7,457 bases of DNA from Burkholderiales bacterium (lineage in GTDB: Bacteria; Pseudomonadota; Gammaproteobacteria; Burkholderiales; Chitinimonadaceae): contig JAFAKZ010000110.1 in NCBI GenBank assembly GCA_019234745.1, positions 1 to 7,457 on the forward strand, written 5' to 3'. The notes under the pieces were generated by a model, which did no database searches, was not told the origin of the DNA, and saw only the letters and a list, made by a program, of their open reading frames with translations. Each line of letters begins with the position of its first letter. The stretch's first letter is position 1. The translations under genes and the position numbers were made by a program. Positions 1 through 6,224 of the stretch are shown here, piece by piece.

Positions 1-333
1 CAGACGCATATGCTGATGCGCTACAGCGATTCGCCTGAGCCAGGCAACAACCCGCCCGGCAGCGATAAGTTGATCATGCATGCGCGTGTCCAGATCGGCG
101 ATAGCGTGGTCATGTTCTCCGATGCCGTGATGGGCGAGCCGGTGAAGCACGACGGCTTTTCCCTGTCGATCGGCTCGAAGGACGTCGCACAGGCCCAGCG
201 CATGTTCGACGCACTGGCCGCCGGCGGCGAGGTGCAGATGCCCTTCGCCAAGACCTTCTGGTCGCCCGGCTTCGGCATGCTGAAGGACAAGTTCGGCATT
301 GCCTGGATGGTCAACGTGGAAACGCAGATGTAA
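1..333 (+). CDS. VOC-fold protein of the PhnB/YjdN type, 5'-truncated by the window edge
   Basis: The reading frame is open from base 1 and ends in TAA at 331-333, so the gene very probably begins outside the window. Counting the first internal Met as residue 1, the visible part has the hallmarks of PhnB-like members of the vicinal oxygen chelate (glyoxalase/bleomycin resistance) superfamily. These are an IMHARVQIGD strand with the usual His near residue 24, a VVMFSD strand, a helix over AQAQRMFDALAAGG, and the C-terminal block FWSPGFGMLKDKFGIAWMVN. E. coli YjdN/PhnB is about 147 residues, so roughly 30-40 N-terminal residues are missing here. Members are small cytosolic dimers, and most have no known reaction; the PhnB name does not show a phosphonate role. 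ATG codons at 10 and 16 are unlikely starts because they would remove the first strand and helix of the fold. A terminator follows directly, so the gene is not cotranscribed with the kinase downstream. The family call is firm; substrate is unknown. Confidence 0.85.
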   Translation, partial: QTHMLMRYSDSPEPGNNPPGSDKLIMHARVQIGDSVVMFSDAVMGEPVKHDGFSLSIGSKDVAQAQRMFDALAAGGEVQMPFAKTFWSPGFGMLKDKFGIAWMVNVETQM

Positions 334-361
334 GCGCTCTCGCAGCTGCTGCGATTAGTTG

Positions 362-387
362 GCCGGCGCCCTCGTGGCGCCGGCTTT
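362..387 (+). terminator. Rho-independent terminator after the VOC gene
   Basis: A perfect 9-bp GC-rich stem (GCCGGCGCC at 362-370 with GGCGCCGGC at 376-384) closes a 5-nt loop and is followed by TTT. It lies 28 bp after the VOC stop codon. The T run is short, so termination may be incomplete, but position and stem strength fit an intrinsic terminator. Confidence 0.75.
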
Positions 388-428
388 GCATCTGCCTTAC
401 GCAGTGGTATATGCCAATGTAATAGTAA

Positions 429-495
429 GTCATTGATTTCATAGCTTAACTGCGCTGTCACATATTCATGAGAGTATTCGAATACAGTCAATGAC
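429..495. repeat. Nested inverted repeats upstream of the receptor-kinase gene (possible operator)
   Basis: The 12-base perfect palindrome GTATTCGAATAC lies at 474-485. It sits inside a wider inverted repeat with 8-base arms, GTCATTGA at 429-436 and TCAATGAC at 488-495. The stretch around it (about 405-485) is clearly more AT-rich than the flanking genes and is the only plausible promoter region for the four-gene unit starting at 547. A regulator site is an inference. Palindromes of this size are expected about once or twice by chance in a window this long. Confidence 0.35.
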
Positions 496-546
496 GGCCT
501 GCGCCGCCTTGGCTGGATCGAATCAGACCGGAAGGGCCGCGCCGTC

Positions 547-2976
547 ATGAGTATCCGCCACCGTATCACACTCCTCGTCATCCTAACGTTCCTCGCGATT
601 TCCTCCATTGGCGGCTACGCCATCTTCCAGTCGCGCAAGAACGCGTCCGAAGTAAAGCTGGTGACGGAAGGCGTGGTGCCCAGCGCCCTGGCTTCGGCCG
701 ACCTTGTTTCCGAGCTCAAGGACGTGCAGCTGGCAACCATGACGCTGGTCACGGCGCCGGACGACAACGTGATGGGTCAGGCCAAGGACGTGTTGGTCAG
801 CAAGAAGAAGGCACTGCAGGACGCAATGGACCTACAGTCCAAGCAGGCCGGCAACGATGTGCAGCGCGGCCTCGTCAGGCAAGCGCGCGAATCGCTGGCG
901 AACTACTTCTCTGCCATCGACGACACGATGAATTTCAAGCTGAACGGCCAGGCCGACCTGGCCCAGGCCACGCTGTTCGCCAATGTGGCGCAGTACCAGA
1001 CGGAGATGGAGCAAATCGTCGAAACCTTGCGTGTGGAGAAGAGCCGCAGCAAGGATAGCGCCATCGAGAACCTGAACCTGAACCTGGCTCACACGGTGAC
1101 GGCCATTTCCATCGTGACGGCCGTCATGGTGGTAGTACTGGCCGCTTTCGGCGTGATGTTGTACCGCCAGATCGCCCGCCCCATCGGCCGCATGCAGAGC
1201 ATGATGAGCGAGATCGCGACCAGCCAGGATTTCACGCGCCGCGTGCCAGTCGACCGCATGGACGAGATCGGCCAATCCATCGTCGCTTTCAATGCGATGA
1301 TCGAGAAGATCCAGCAGAGCCTGTTACTGCTCAAGCAGAAGACCAACGATATCCAGTCCATGCTGCAGAACATGCCGCAGGGCATCCTCACCATCACGGC
1401 GGGCAACGTCGTGCATCCGGAATATTCGTCCTACCTCGAGACGATACTCGACACGCGCGATATCGCCGGCCGCGATTTCATGGACCTGGTCTTCAAAGAC
1501 AGCAATGTGGGCGCGGACGCCCTGGCGCAGATCGAAGCCGTGGGCGGCGCCTGCATAGGCGAGGACCTGATGAACTTCGAGTTCAACAGCCACCTGATGA
1601 TAGGCGAGATCGAGAAGCGCCTGCCGGACGGCCGCGTGAAGATACTGGACCTGAGCTGGTCGCCCATCACGGGTGAGGGCGACATCGTTGAGCGCCTGAT
1701 GCTGTGCGTGCGCGACGTGACGGAGCTGCGCAAGCTGGCGGCGGAGGCGAACGAGCAGAAGCGCGAGCTGGAAATCATCGGCGAAATCCTGAGCGTGAGC
1801 CAGGAGAAGTTCCACGAATTCATCGTCGGCGCCATCCGCTTCGTCGACGAAAACGAGTTGATCATCCGCGAACACACGGAAACCGATGGCCACGCCATCA
1901 ACCAGCTGTTCCGCAATATGCACACGATCAAGGGCAATGCTCGTACCTACGGCCTGCAGCATGTCACCAATGTCGTGCACACGGCCGAGCAGACCTATGA
2001 AGAGCTGCGCAAGCCGCGTCCCAGGTTCGTCTGGGACCAGCGCCAGCTGCTGGAAGAACTCGCCCAGGTGCGCGAGGTGGTCGAGCGCTATGCCCGCATC
2101 AATGAAGTGAGCCTGGGCCGCAAGGGGCCGGGTCGCCGCGGTAGCGTCGAGCGCTATCTGATGGTGGACAAGGACCAGATCCTGGAAACCCTGCATCGCC
2201 TGGAAACGGTGAACACGGCCAATCTGCACGAACTGGTATCGGCCCGCGACGAAGTACGCAAGACGCTGCGCCTACTCGGTACCGAGCGCATCGAAGAGAT
2301 GCTCGCCGGCGTGTTCGAGTCGCTACCGTCCTTGGCCGAGGAGCTGGGCAAGCCGGCCCCCACGGTGCGCGTGCAGGACAACGGCTTCGTGGTGCGCAGC
2401 CAGGCGGGCGGCCTCTTGAAGAACGTCTTCATGCACCTGATCCGCAATGCCGTGGACCACGGCCTGGAGTCGAGCGATGTGCGCCTGGCCCAGGGCAAGC
2501 CGGCCGCCGGCACGATTACGCTGGCGATGAAGGCGGAGGGCGGCATGCTGAACATGACGCTGGCCGACGACGGCCGCGGCCTGGCACTGGCGCGCATCCG
2601 CGAGGTCGCCGTGCAGAAAGGCCTGATCGGCGTCGACCAGGTGTTGAGCGACGAGGAGACGGCCCAGCTGATCTTCCGTCCCGGTTTCTCCACGGCAGAC
2701 AAGATCACGGAAGTATCGGGCCGCGGCGTGGGCATGGATGCCGTGCAGGACTTCGTGAAGCGCGAACATGGGCAGATCGAAATCCAGTTCACCGACCAGG
2801 CTGCTGGCGCCGCCTACCGCCAGTTCCGCATGGTTGTGTGCCTGCCCGAGAGCTATGCCGTTGAAGTGGACGAGTTGCCGGCCAAGGCGGGTGTAGTGCG
2901 CGAGGTGACGGCCGCGCAGGACGTGCCGCCCACGCCCCATGCTCAGCCCGGTGGCGTGGAGCTGGCCGATGGTTGA
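547..2976 (+). CDS. Membrane receptor-histidine kinase with CheA-type core (sensor-HAMP-PAS-Hpt-HATPase)
   Basis: An 809-residue inner-membrane kinase. The first transmembrane helix spans about 7-27. A mostly helical periplasmic region (28-184) resembles the four-helix-bundle ligand domain of chemoreceptors, and the second helix spans about 183-206. HAMP follows (about 206-258, with P212 and a DEIG motif at 239-242), then a PAS-like domain (about 271-395, ending VRDVTELRKL). An Hpt domain (about 420-525) has H459 in the H-box MHTIKGNARTYG. A CheA-type ATPase follows: N-box LIRNAVDHGLE (631-641), DDGRGL (674-679), RPGFSTAD (711-718) and SGRGVGMDAV (724-733). The protein ends in a proline-containing tail with no CheW-like P5 domain and no receiver. 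The likely reaction is ATP-dependent autophosphorylation of H459, then transfer to D53 of the CheY-like protein encoded 57 bp downstream. GGAAGGG at 530-536 supports the ATG at 547, which puts the first membrane helix at the N terminus. Domain calls are firm; ligand and output are unknown. Confidence 0.93.
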   Translation: MSIRHRITLLVILTFLAISSIGGYAIFQSRKNASEVKLVTEGVVPSALASADLVSELKDVQLATMTLVTAPDDNVMGQAKDVLVSKKKALQDAMDLQSKQAGNDVQRGLVRQARESLANYFSAIDDTMNFKLNGQADLAQATLFANVAQYQTEMEQIVETLRVEKSRSKDSAIENLNLNLAHTVTAISIVTAVMVVVLAAFGVMLYRQIARPIGRMQSMMSEIATSQDFTRRVPVDRMDEIGQSIVAFNAMIEKIQQSLLLLKQKTNDIQSMLQNMPQGILTITAGNVVHPEYSSYLETILDTRDIAGRDFMDLVFKDSNVGADALAQIEAVGGACIGEDLMNFEFNSHLMIGEIEKRLPDGRVKILDLSWSPITGEGDIVERLMLCVRDVTELRKLAAEANEQKRELEIIGEILSVSQEKFHEFIVGAIRFVDENELIIREHTETDGHAINQLFRNMHTIKGNARTYGLQHVTNVVHTAEQTYEELRKPRPRFVWDQRQLLEELAQVREVVERYARINEVSLGRKGPGRRGSVERYLMVDKDQILETLHRLETVNTANLHELVSARDEVRKTLRLLGTERIEEMLAGVFESLPSLAEELGKPAPTVRVQDNGFVVRSQAGGLLKNVFMHLIRNAVDHGLESSDVRLAQGKPAAGTITLAMKAEGGMLNMTLADDGRGLALARIREVAVQKGLIGVDQVLSDEETAQLIFRPGFSTADKITEVSGRGVGMDAVQDFVKREHGQIEIQFTDQAAGAAYRQFRMVVCLPESYAVEVDELPAKAGVVREVTAAQDVPPTPHAQPGGVELADG

Positions 2977-3033
2977 TCGGTAGCCATCCACCTGAATGAA
3001 CAAGCAGTAAGCAACGTAGAAAGGTAGTACAGC

Positions 3034-3399
3034 ATGGCACAAGTATTGGTAGTGGATGATTCCAGCAGCGTACGCACGGAAGTGTGCGACTTTCTCAAGG
3101 CCAACGGCCTGACGGTAACGCCGGCCGTCGACGGCAAGGACGGGCTCGATAAGCTGCGCGCCGACCCCTCCATCAAGCTGGTGGTCAGTGACGTGAACAT
3201 GCCCAATGTGGACGGGCTGACCATGGTCGAGAAGATCCGTAGCGAGCTGAAGAACGCCAGCGTCAACATCGTCATGCTGACGACGGAAAGCAGCGCGGCC
3301 ATGAAGGAGCGCGGTAAGGCGGCCGGCGTCAAGGGCTGGATCGTCAAGCCCTTCAACGGCGCAGCCGTGATCGCCACGTTCAAGAAGCTGGTCGCCTGA
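3034..3399 (+). CDS. CheY-like single-domain response regulator
   Basis: A 121-residue stand-alone receiver domain with no output domain. It has all the expected residues: the acidic pair D8/D9 (VLVVDDS), the phosphoacceptor D53 (VVSDVNMP), T83 in MLTTES, and K105 in the IVKPF motif. The position matching CheY Tyr106 is Trp102 (KGWIVKPF), an aromatic substitution common in CheY-like regulators outside the flagellar CheY group. GAAAGG at 3019-3024, nine bases before the ATG, is a good ribosome binding site. The gene follows the kinase by 57 bp on the same strand, so it is the obvious partner for phosphate from kinase H459. The CheX-like gene two positions downstream would provide dephosphorylation. 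Being a lone receiver, it must act by protein-protein contact, either on a target outside this window or as feedback on the MCP-like protein or kinase. The receiver call is certain; the target is not visible. Confidence 0.95.
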   Translation: MAQVLVVDDSSSVRTEVCDFLKANGLTVTPAVDGKDGLDKLRADPSIKLVVSDVNMPNVDGLTMVEKIRSELKNASVNIVMLTTESSAAMKERGKAAGVKGWIVKPFNGAAVIATFKKLVA

Positions 3400-3432
3400 T
3401 CGGACGGTCGGTTCACCGCGAATTTGTTTCTC

Positions 3433-3458
3433 CGGCCGATGCGGGTGCGCATCGGCCG
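3433..3458 (+). other. Strong hairpin between the response regulator and MCP-like genes
   Basis: A perfect 11-bp stem (CGGCCGATGCG at 3433-3443 with CGCATCGGCCG at 3448-3458) and a 4-nt loop lie in the 83-bp gap between the two genes. No T run follows, so this does not look like an intrinsic terminator. It could be an mRNA-stabilising or processing hairpin that sets a different expression level for the upstream and downstream halves of the operon. The structure is seen directly; its role is inferred. Confidence 0.6.
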
Positions 3459-3482
3459 CAACGGTTTGGTATTGGATGCACC

Positions 3483-4253
3483 ATGAACGCTTTCCTGTTT
3501 GCCCTCGCCGGCTTGGTGGTCGGCATCGTCGTGATGGGCTTGGTTGCCATGCAGTGGCGCCGTAGCCTGCAGGCCGCCCTGGCCGAACGAGATCGACGCC
3601 TGGCCGACCTGGCGCGCCACGTGGCGCCGGCCGAGGTCGATGCCCGTATCGCCGCTATCCAGGCCGAGGCACAACGTGCCATGCAGGCTGCCCTGGATAG
3701 CCTGGAAGCCACGCATCGCAGCGCGCTGGCCCAGTTGGAGCAGCGCCTGCAAGACGACCGGGAAACGAGCGTGAGTGAACTGCAGGACGGTTTCCGCCTG
3801 CAGATGCAGCAGCTGCGCGCGACCTTGACGGCCGAGCAGGGTGCGTTGTCCAAGGACATCACGCCGCTCCTGGGCCTGGTGAAGACCATCGAGCGCTGGC
3901 ATGACGAGCTGAAGGCCATCCTCGACAATAACCGCAAGCTGAAGGCGCAGAACGAAGCCTTTGGCAGCATCGTCAAGGGCGTGGTGATGTTGGCCCTGAA
4001 TGCGTCTATCGAGGCGGCGCGTGCGGGCGAGAACGGCCGCGGCTTCGCCGTGGTGGCTGATGGAGTACGCGAGCTGGCGCTGAATTCCGGCAAGCTGGCG
4101 CAGGACCTGAAGGTGAATCTGGACCAGAACGACCTGATCACCACGACGACTTTCCAGGACATGCAGGCGAGCGGCAATATGATACGCACGGCCGTATTCG
4201 GCCTGCGCACGACGTCCGACCAGTTGCTGGCCACCATTGCAGCGGATGCCTGA
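3483..4253 (+). CDS. Membrane-anchored MCP-like signalling protein lacking a sensory domain
   Basis: A 256-residue protein with one N-terminal transmembrane helix (about 4-23) and a long, almost wholly helical, Gln/Ala/Glu/Arg-rich region likely to be coiled coil (about 26-160). It then carries a recognisable chemoreceptor hairpin tip (about 169-198): LALNASIEAARAGE, then NGRGFAVVADGVRELA. Only about 60 residues follow. There is no periplasmic domain, no HAMP, and no clear C-terminal CheR-docking pentapeptide. The canonical QTN before LLALNA is replaced by GVV (166-168), and the usual DEVR reads DGVR, while E177, R180 and E183, which match conserved tip residues, are kept. It is probably a cytoplasm-facing coiled-coil scaffold or modulator of the nearby receptor-kinase rather than a true receptor. 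The ATG at 3483 has only a weak Shine-Dalgarno sequence (GGAT at 3474-3477), but it places the membrane helix correctly. The stop is 3 bp before the next gene. The MCP-tip call is firm; the function is inferred. Confidence 0.88.
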   Translation: MNAFLFALAGLVVGIVVMGLVAMQWRRSLQAALAERDRRLADLARHVAPAEVDARIAAIQAEAQRAMQAALDSLEATHRSALAQLEQRLQDDRETSVSELQDGFRLQMQQLRATLTAEQGALSKDITPLLGLVKTIERWHDELKAILDNNRKLKAQNEAFGSIVKGVVMLALNASIEAARAGENGRGFAVVADGVRELALNSGKLAQDLKVNLDQNDLITTTTFQDMQASGNMIRTAVFGLRTTSDQLLATIAADA

Positions 4254-4256
4254 GCC

Positions 4257-4826
4257 ATGGTGACCTCTTCTACGCTTGATACCATCACCTGGCTGTTCGA
4301 GCGTGCCATCCAGGATAACGCCAAGGGCGGCGACGACCATTGCATAGTGGCCCGCTCGCCCGAGCGCGATGAGGTGGACGAGGCCAAGAATCGCCATCTG
4401 ATCGTCCTCAATATCGCGTCCTATACCTTCCGCTTTGTGGCCCTGTTCGACTTTGCCAAGGATGTGGCGACGCGCGAGCATCTTGCCCGCGTGCTACGCA
4501 GCCCGGAGGCGGCGCAGGAGGGGCAGGCGGCAACGGACGCCTATGCGGAATTCGTCAACCTGATCTGCGGCGCGGTCAACCGCGAGCTATGCAATGTCTT
4601 CCGCCACGGCGGCATGTCCACGCCGTCCGTGCTGGACAGCCAATGCATGCGCTATGTGGCCACGCTGAAGCCGGCCGAGACGCTATCGTTCGACGTGGTG
4701 ATCAATGAGGCCATGCGCTTCCGCCTCGTTGTTTGCATTTGCGTGAGCAAGGGCACGACGCTGGAGTTCCAGGTCGACCGCAGCCAGGTCGTCGAGGAAG
4801 TAACGGGCGAGCTGGAACTGTTTTGA
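4257..4826 (+). CDS. CheX-like protein, probable CheY-P phosphatase
   Basis: A soluble 189-residue protein. Its centre reads DAYAEFVNLICGAVNREL (94-111), matching the CheC/CheX/FliY signature in which Glu and Asn three residues apart (here E98 and N101) act on phospho-CheY. It is followed by a PSVL segment (123-126), as in the P-x-V-x-G region of CheX. An alpha/beta N-terminal part (about 47-80) runs into a helix (REHLARVL), and the protein ends in beta-strand-like segments (142-175). Only one ExxN motif is present, as in CheX rather than the two of CheC. It is somewhat longer than typical CheX (about 150-160 residues), with extra N-terminal sequence. The start lies 3 bp after the MCP-like stop, with no strong ribosome binding site, so translational coupling is likely. 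Its expected substrate is D53-phosphorylated CheY-like protein from the same operon. The similarity is from motif reading and is moderately strong; activity is inferred. Confidence 0.72.
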   Translation: MVTSSTLDTITWLFERAIQDNAKGGDDHCIVARSPERDEVDEAKNRHLIVLNIASYTFRFVALFDFAKDVATREHLARVLRSPEAAQEGQAATDAYAEFVNLICGAVNRELCNVFRHGGMSTPSVLDSQCMRYVATLKPAETLSFDVVINEAMRFRLVVCICVSKGTTLEFQVDRSQVVEEVTGELELF

Positions 4827-4836
4827 CCAGAAAACA

Positions 4837-4861
4837 AAACCGCGGCGCATGGCCGCGGTTT
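4837..4861. terminator. Bidirectional terminator between convergent operons
   Basis: A perfect 10-bp stem (AAACCGCGGC at 4837-4846 with GCCGCGGTTT at 4852-4861) closes a 5-nt loop. Read on the + strand, it ends the signalling operon 11 bp after the CheX-like stop, with only a TTT tail. Read on the - strand, the stem runs into TTTTGTTTT, a much better U tract, so it is the stronger terminator for the MFS gene, whose stop codon is 20 bp away. Confidence 0.88.
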
Positions 4862-4873
4862 GTCCTATAGGAC
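4862..4873. repeat. 12-base perfect palindrome next to the convergent terminator
   Basis: GTCCTATAGGAC reads the same on both strands. It abuts the terminator stem and lies just before the MFS stop codon in a 54-bp noncoding gap. It is too short to be a convincing stem, and no role can be assigned. Confidence 0.4.
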
Positions 4874-4880
4874 GTCTGCT

Positions 4881-6224
4881 CTAGCTACGTTCGGTCCGCG
4901 CCTTGTTGATGTAGAGCGCCAGCAAGGTGCAGGCGACGCCCGACAGCAGATAGATGCTGACCGACACCAGCCCGAAGCGCGCCGACAGACCCAGTGCGAC
5001 GAGCGGCGCAAACGCGGCGCCCAGTAGCCAGGCGAAGTCCGACGTCAGCGCGGCGCCGGTGTAGCGGTACTTCGGTTCGAAGTTCGAGGTCACCGCACCG
5101 GCGGCCTGGCCGTAGGAGAGGCCGAGCACGAGGAAGCCGATCAGGATGAACAGGTCCTGCCCGATCTTGGGACCGCTCAATAGCGACGGCACGGCCAGGC
5201 TGAAGGCAGCCACGGGGATGGCCATCATGCCCAGTGCGCTGCGGCGGCCGATGCGGTCGGCCATCCAGCCCGATGCGACGATGCCGCCGGCGGCCAGCAA
5301 GGCGCCCCAGAGCTGGATATGCAGGAAGTCCTCGATCGGGCGATTGGAGAACAACGACACCCAGGACAGCGGGAACACGGTGACGATGTGGAAGAGCGCC
5401 AGGCTTGCGATGGCGGCGAAGGCGCCGATGAAGATATTGACGCTCTGGTCGCGCGTCAGGTCGCTCACCTTCGACGGTTCCAGTTCCTTCTCGTCGAGCA
5501 GCCGCGAGAACAGCGTATTCGTCACCAGCTGCAAGCGGGCGAACAGTGCCACGACGTTGATGGCGAAGGCCACGTAGAAGGGATAGCGCCAACCCCAGTC
5601 GAGGAAGTCCTTCGTGTCGATATTGTTCAGCATGAAGGAGAACATGCCGCAGGCCAGCACGAAGCCGAGCGGTGCGCCGAGCTGCCCGATCATCGCGTAC
5701 CAGCCGCGCTTCTCGGGCGGCGTGTGCAGCGCCAGTAGCGAAGGCAGGCCATCCCAGGAGCCACCGACTGCCACCCCTTGGCCTACTCGCAGGAGGCCCA
5801 GGAAGAAGATGGCGGACGAACCCAGGTGCGAGTAGGGCGGCAGGAAGGCGACCCCGGCCGTACAGATGCCGAGGAGGAACAGGGCCCCCGTGAGCTTGAC
5901 CGCACGGCCCCAGCGGCGCTGGATGCCCATGAACAGCATGGAGCCGAAGGGGCGGGCGATAAACGCAAGTGCGAAGACCGCGAAGGCCCACAGCGTTGCT
6001 TCAAGTCGTGGTGCGAAGGGGAAGAAGACGGACGGGAAGACGAGCGCCGAGGCGATGCCGAAGACGAAGAAGTCGAAGTATTCCGACGCGCGGCCGATGA
6101 CCACGCCGACGGCGATTTCTACGGGCTTGATGGACTCCGGATTGGCCTGCGCTGACTGCCCTCCGTTGTGGCCTTGGGCCATTGCGCCGAGGGATACGCT
6201 TGGATGTATTTCGTTGGATGTCAT
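4881..6224 (-). CDS. MFS transporter, metabolite:H+ symporter (MHS) type
   Basis: A 447-residue integral membrane protein with the hydrophobic pattern of a 12-helix major facilitator. Helix 1 begins EYFDFFVFGIASALVFP (48-64), close to the YDFF-G-A--LVFP signature of MHS-family proton-coupled organic-acid/metabolite symporters. The VGGSWDGL motif (153-160) and GQLGAPLGF (180-188) also fit that family. The loop between the two halves carries a clear motif A, MADRIGRR (321-328). The equivalent 2-3 loop copy is GIQRRWGR (100-107), with Arg103 where Asp is usual. The start at 6224 is chosen because GAAAGG lies 8 bases upstream. The frame is open to 6497, but that extra sequence does not look like an MFS N terminus. 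A hydrophilic tail of about 33 residues precedes helix 1. It is transcribed alone, divergent from cyoA and convergent with the signalling operon. The substrate cannot be read from the sequence. Confidence 0.92.
   Translation of the reverse strand: MTSNEIHPSVSLGAMAQGHNGGQSAQANPESIKPVEIAVGVVIGRASEYFDFFVFGIASALVFPSVFFPFAPRLEATLWAFAVFALAFIARPFGSMLFMGIQRRWGRAVKLTGALFLLGICTAGVAFLPPYSHLGSSAIFFLGLLRVGQGVAVGGSWDGLPSLLALHTPPEKRGWYAMIGQLGAPLGFVLACGMFSFMLNNIDTKDFLDWGWRYPFYVAFAINVVALFARLQLVTNTLFSRLLDEKELEPSKVSDLTRDQSVNIFIGAFAAIASLALFHIVTVFPLSWVSLFSNRPIEDFLHIQLWGALLAAGGIVASGWMADRIGRRSALGMMAIPVAAFSLAVPSLLSGPKIGQDLFILIGFLVLGLSYGQAAGAVTSNFEPKYRYTGAALTSDFAWLLGAAFAPLVALGLSARFGLVSVSIYLLSGVACTLLALYINKARTERS

Noticed and set aside
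10..333. Treating the VOC gene as a complete 107-residue gene starting at 10
   Set aside because: The frame is open to base 1, and the PhnB-like fold needs about 30-40 more N-terminal residues.
386..413. Possible sigma70 promoter: TTGCAT, 16 bases, TATATG with an upstream TG (extended -10)
   Set aside because: The -35 is a poor match and overlaps the terminator tail; it is plausible for the kinase operon but not supported enough to annotate as a promoter.
1324..2229. - strand frame (301 aa) inside the receptor-kinase gene
   Set aside because: Antisense shadow of the PAS/Hpt coding region; no family resemblance in its translation.
2943..4481. Long - strand frame (512 aa) opposite the response regulator, MCP-like and CheX-like genes
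   Set aside because: It lies antisense to three well-supported genes, its translation is low-complexity His/Gln/Arg-rich sequence typical of GC-rich shadow frames, and it crosses two gene boundaries.
4885..5991. - strand frame (368 aa) overlapping the MFS gene in another frame
   Set aside because: Arg/Pro/His-rich shadow with no membrane segments; the MFS frame has clear family motifs and a ribosome binding site.
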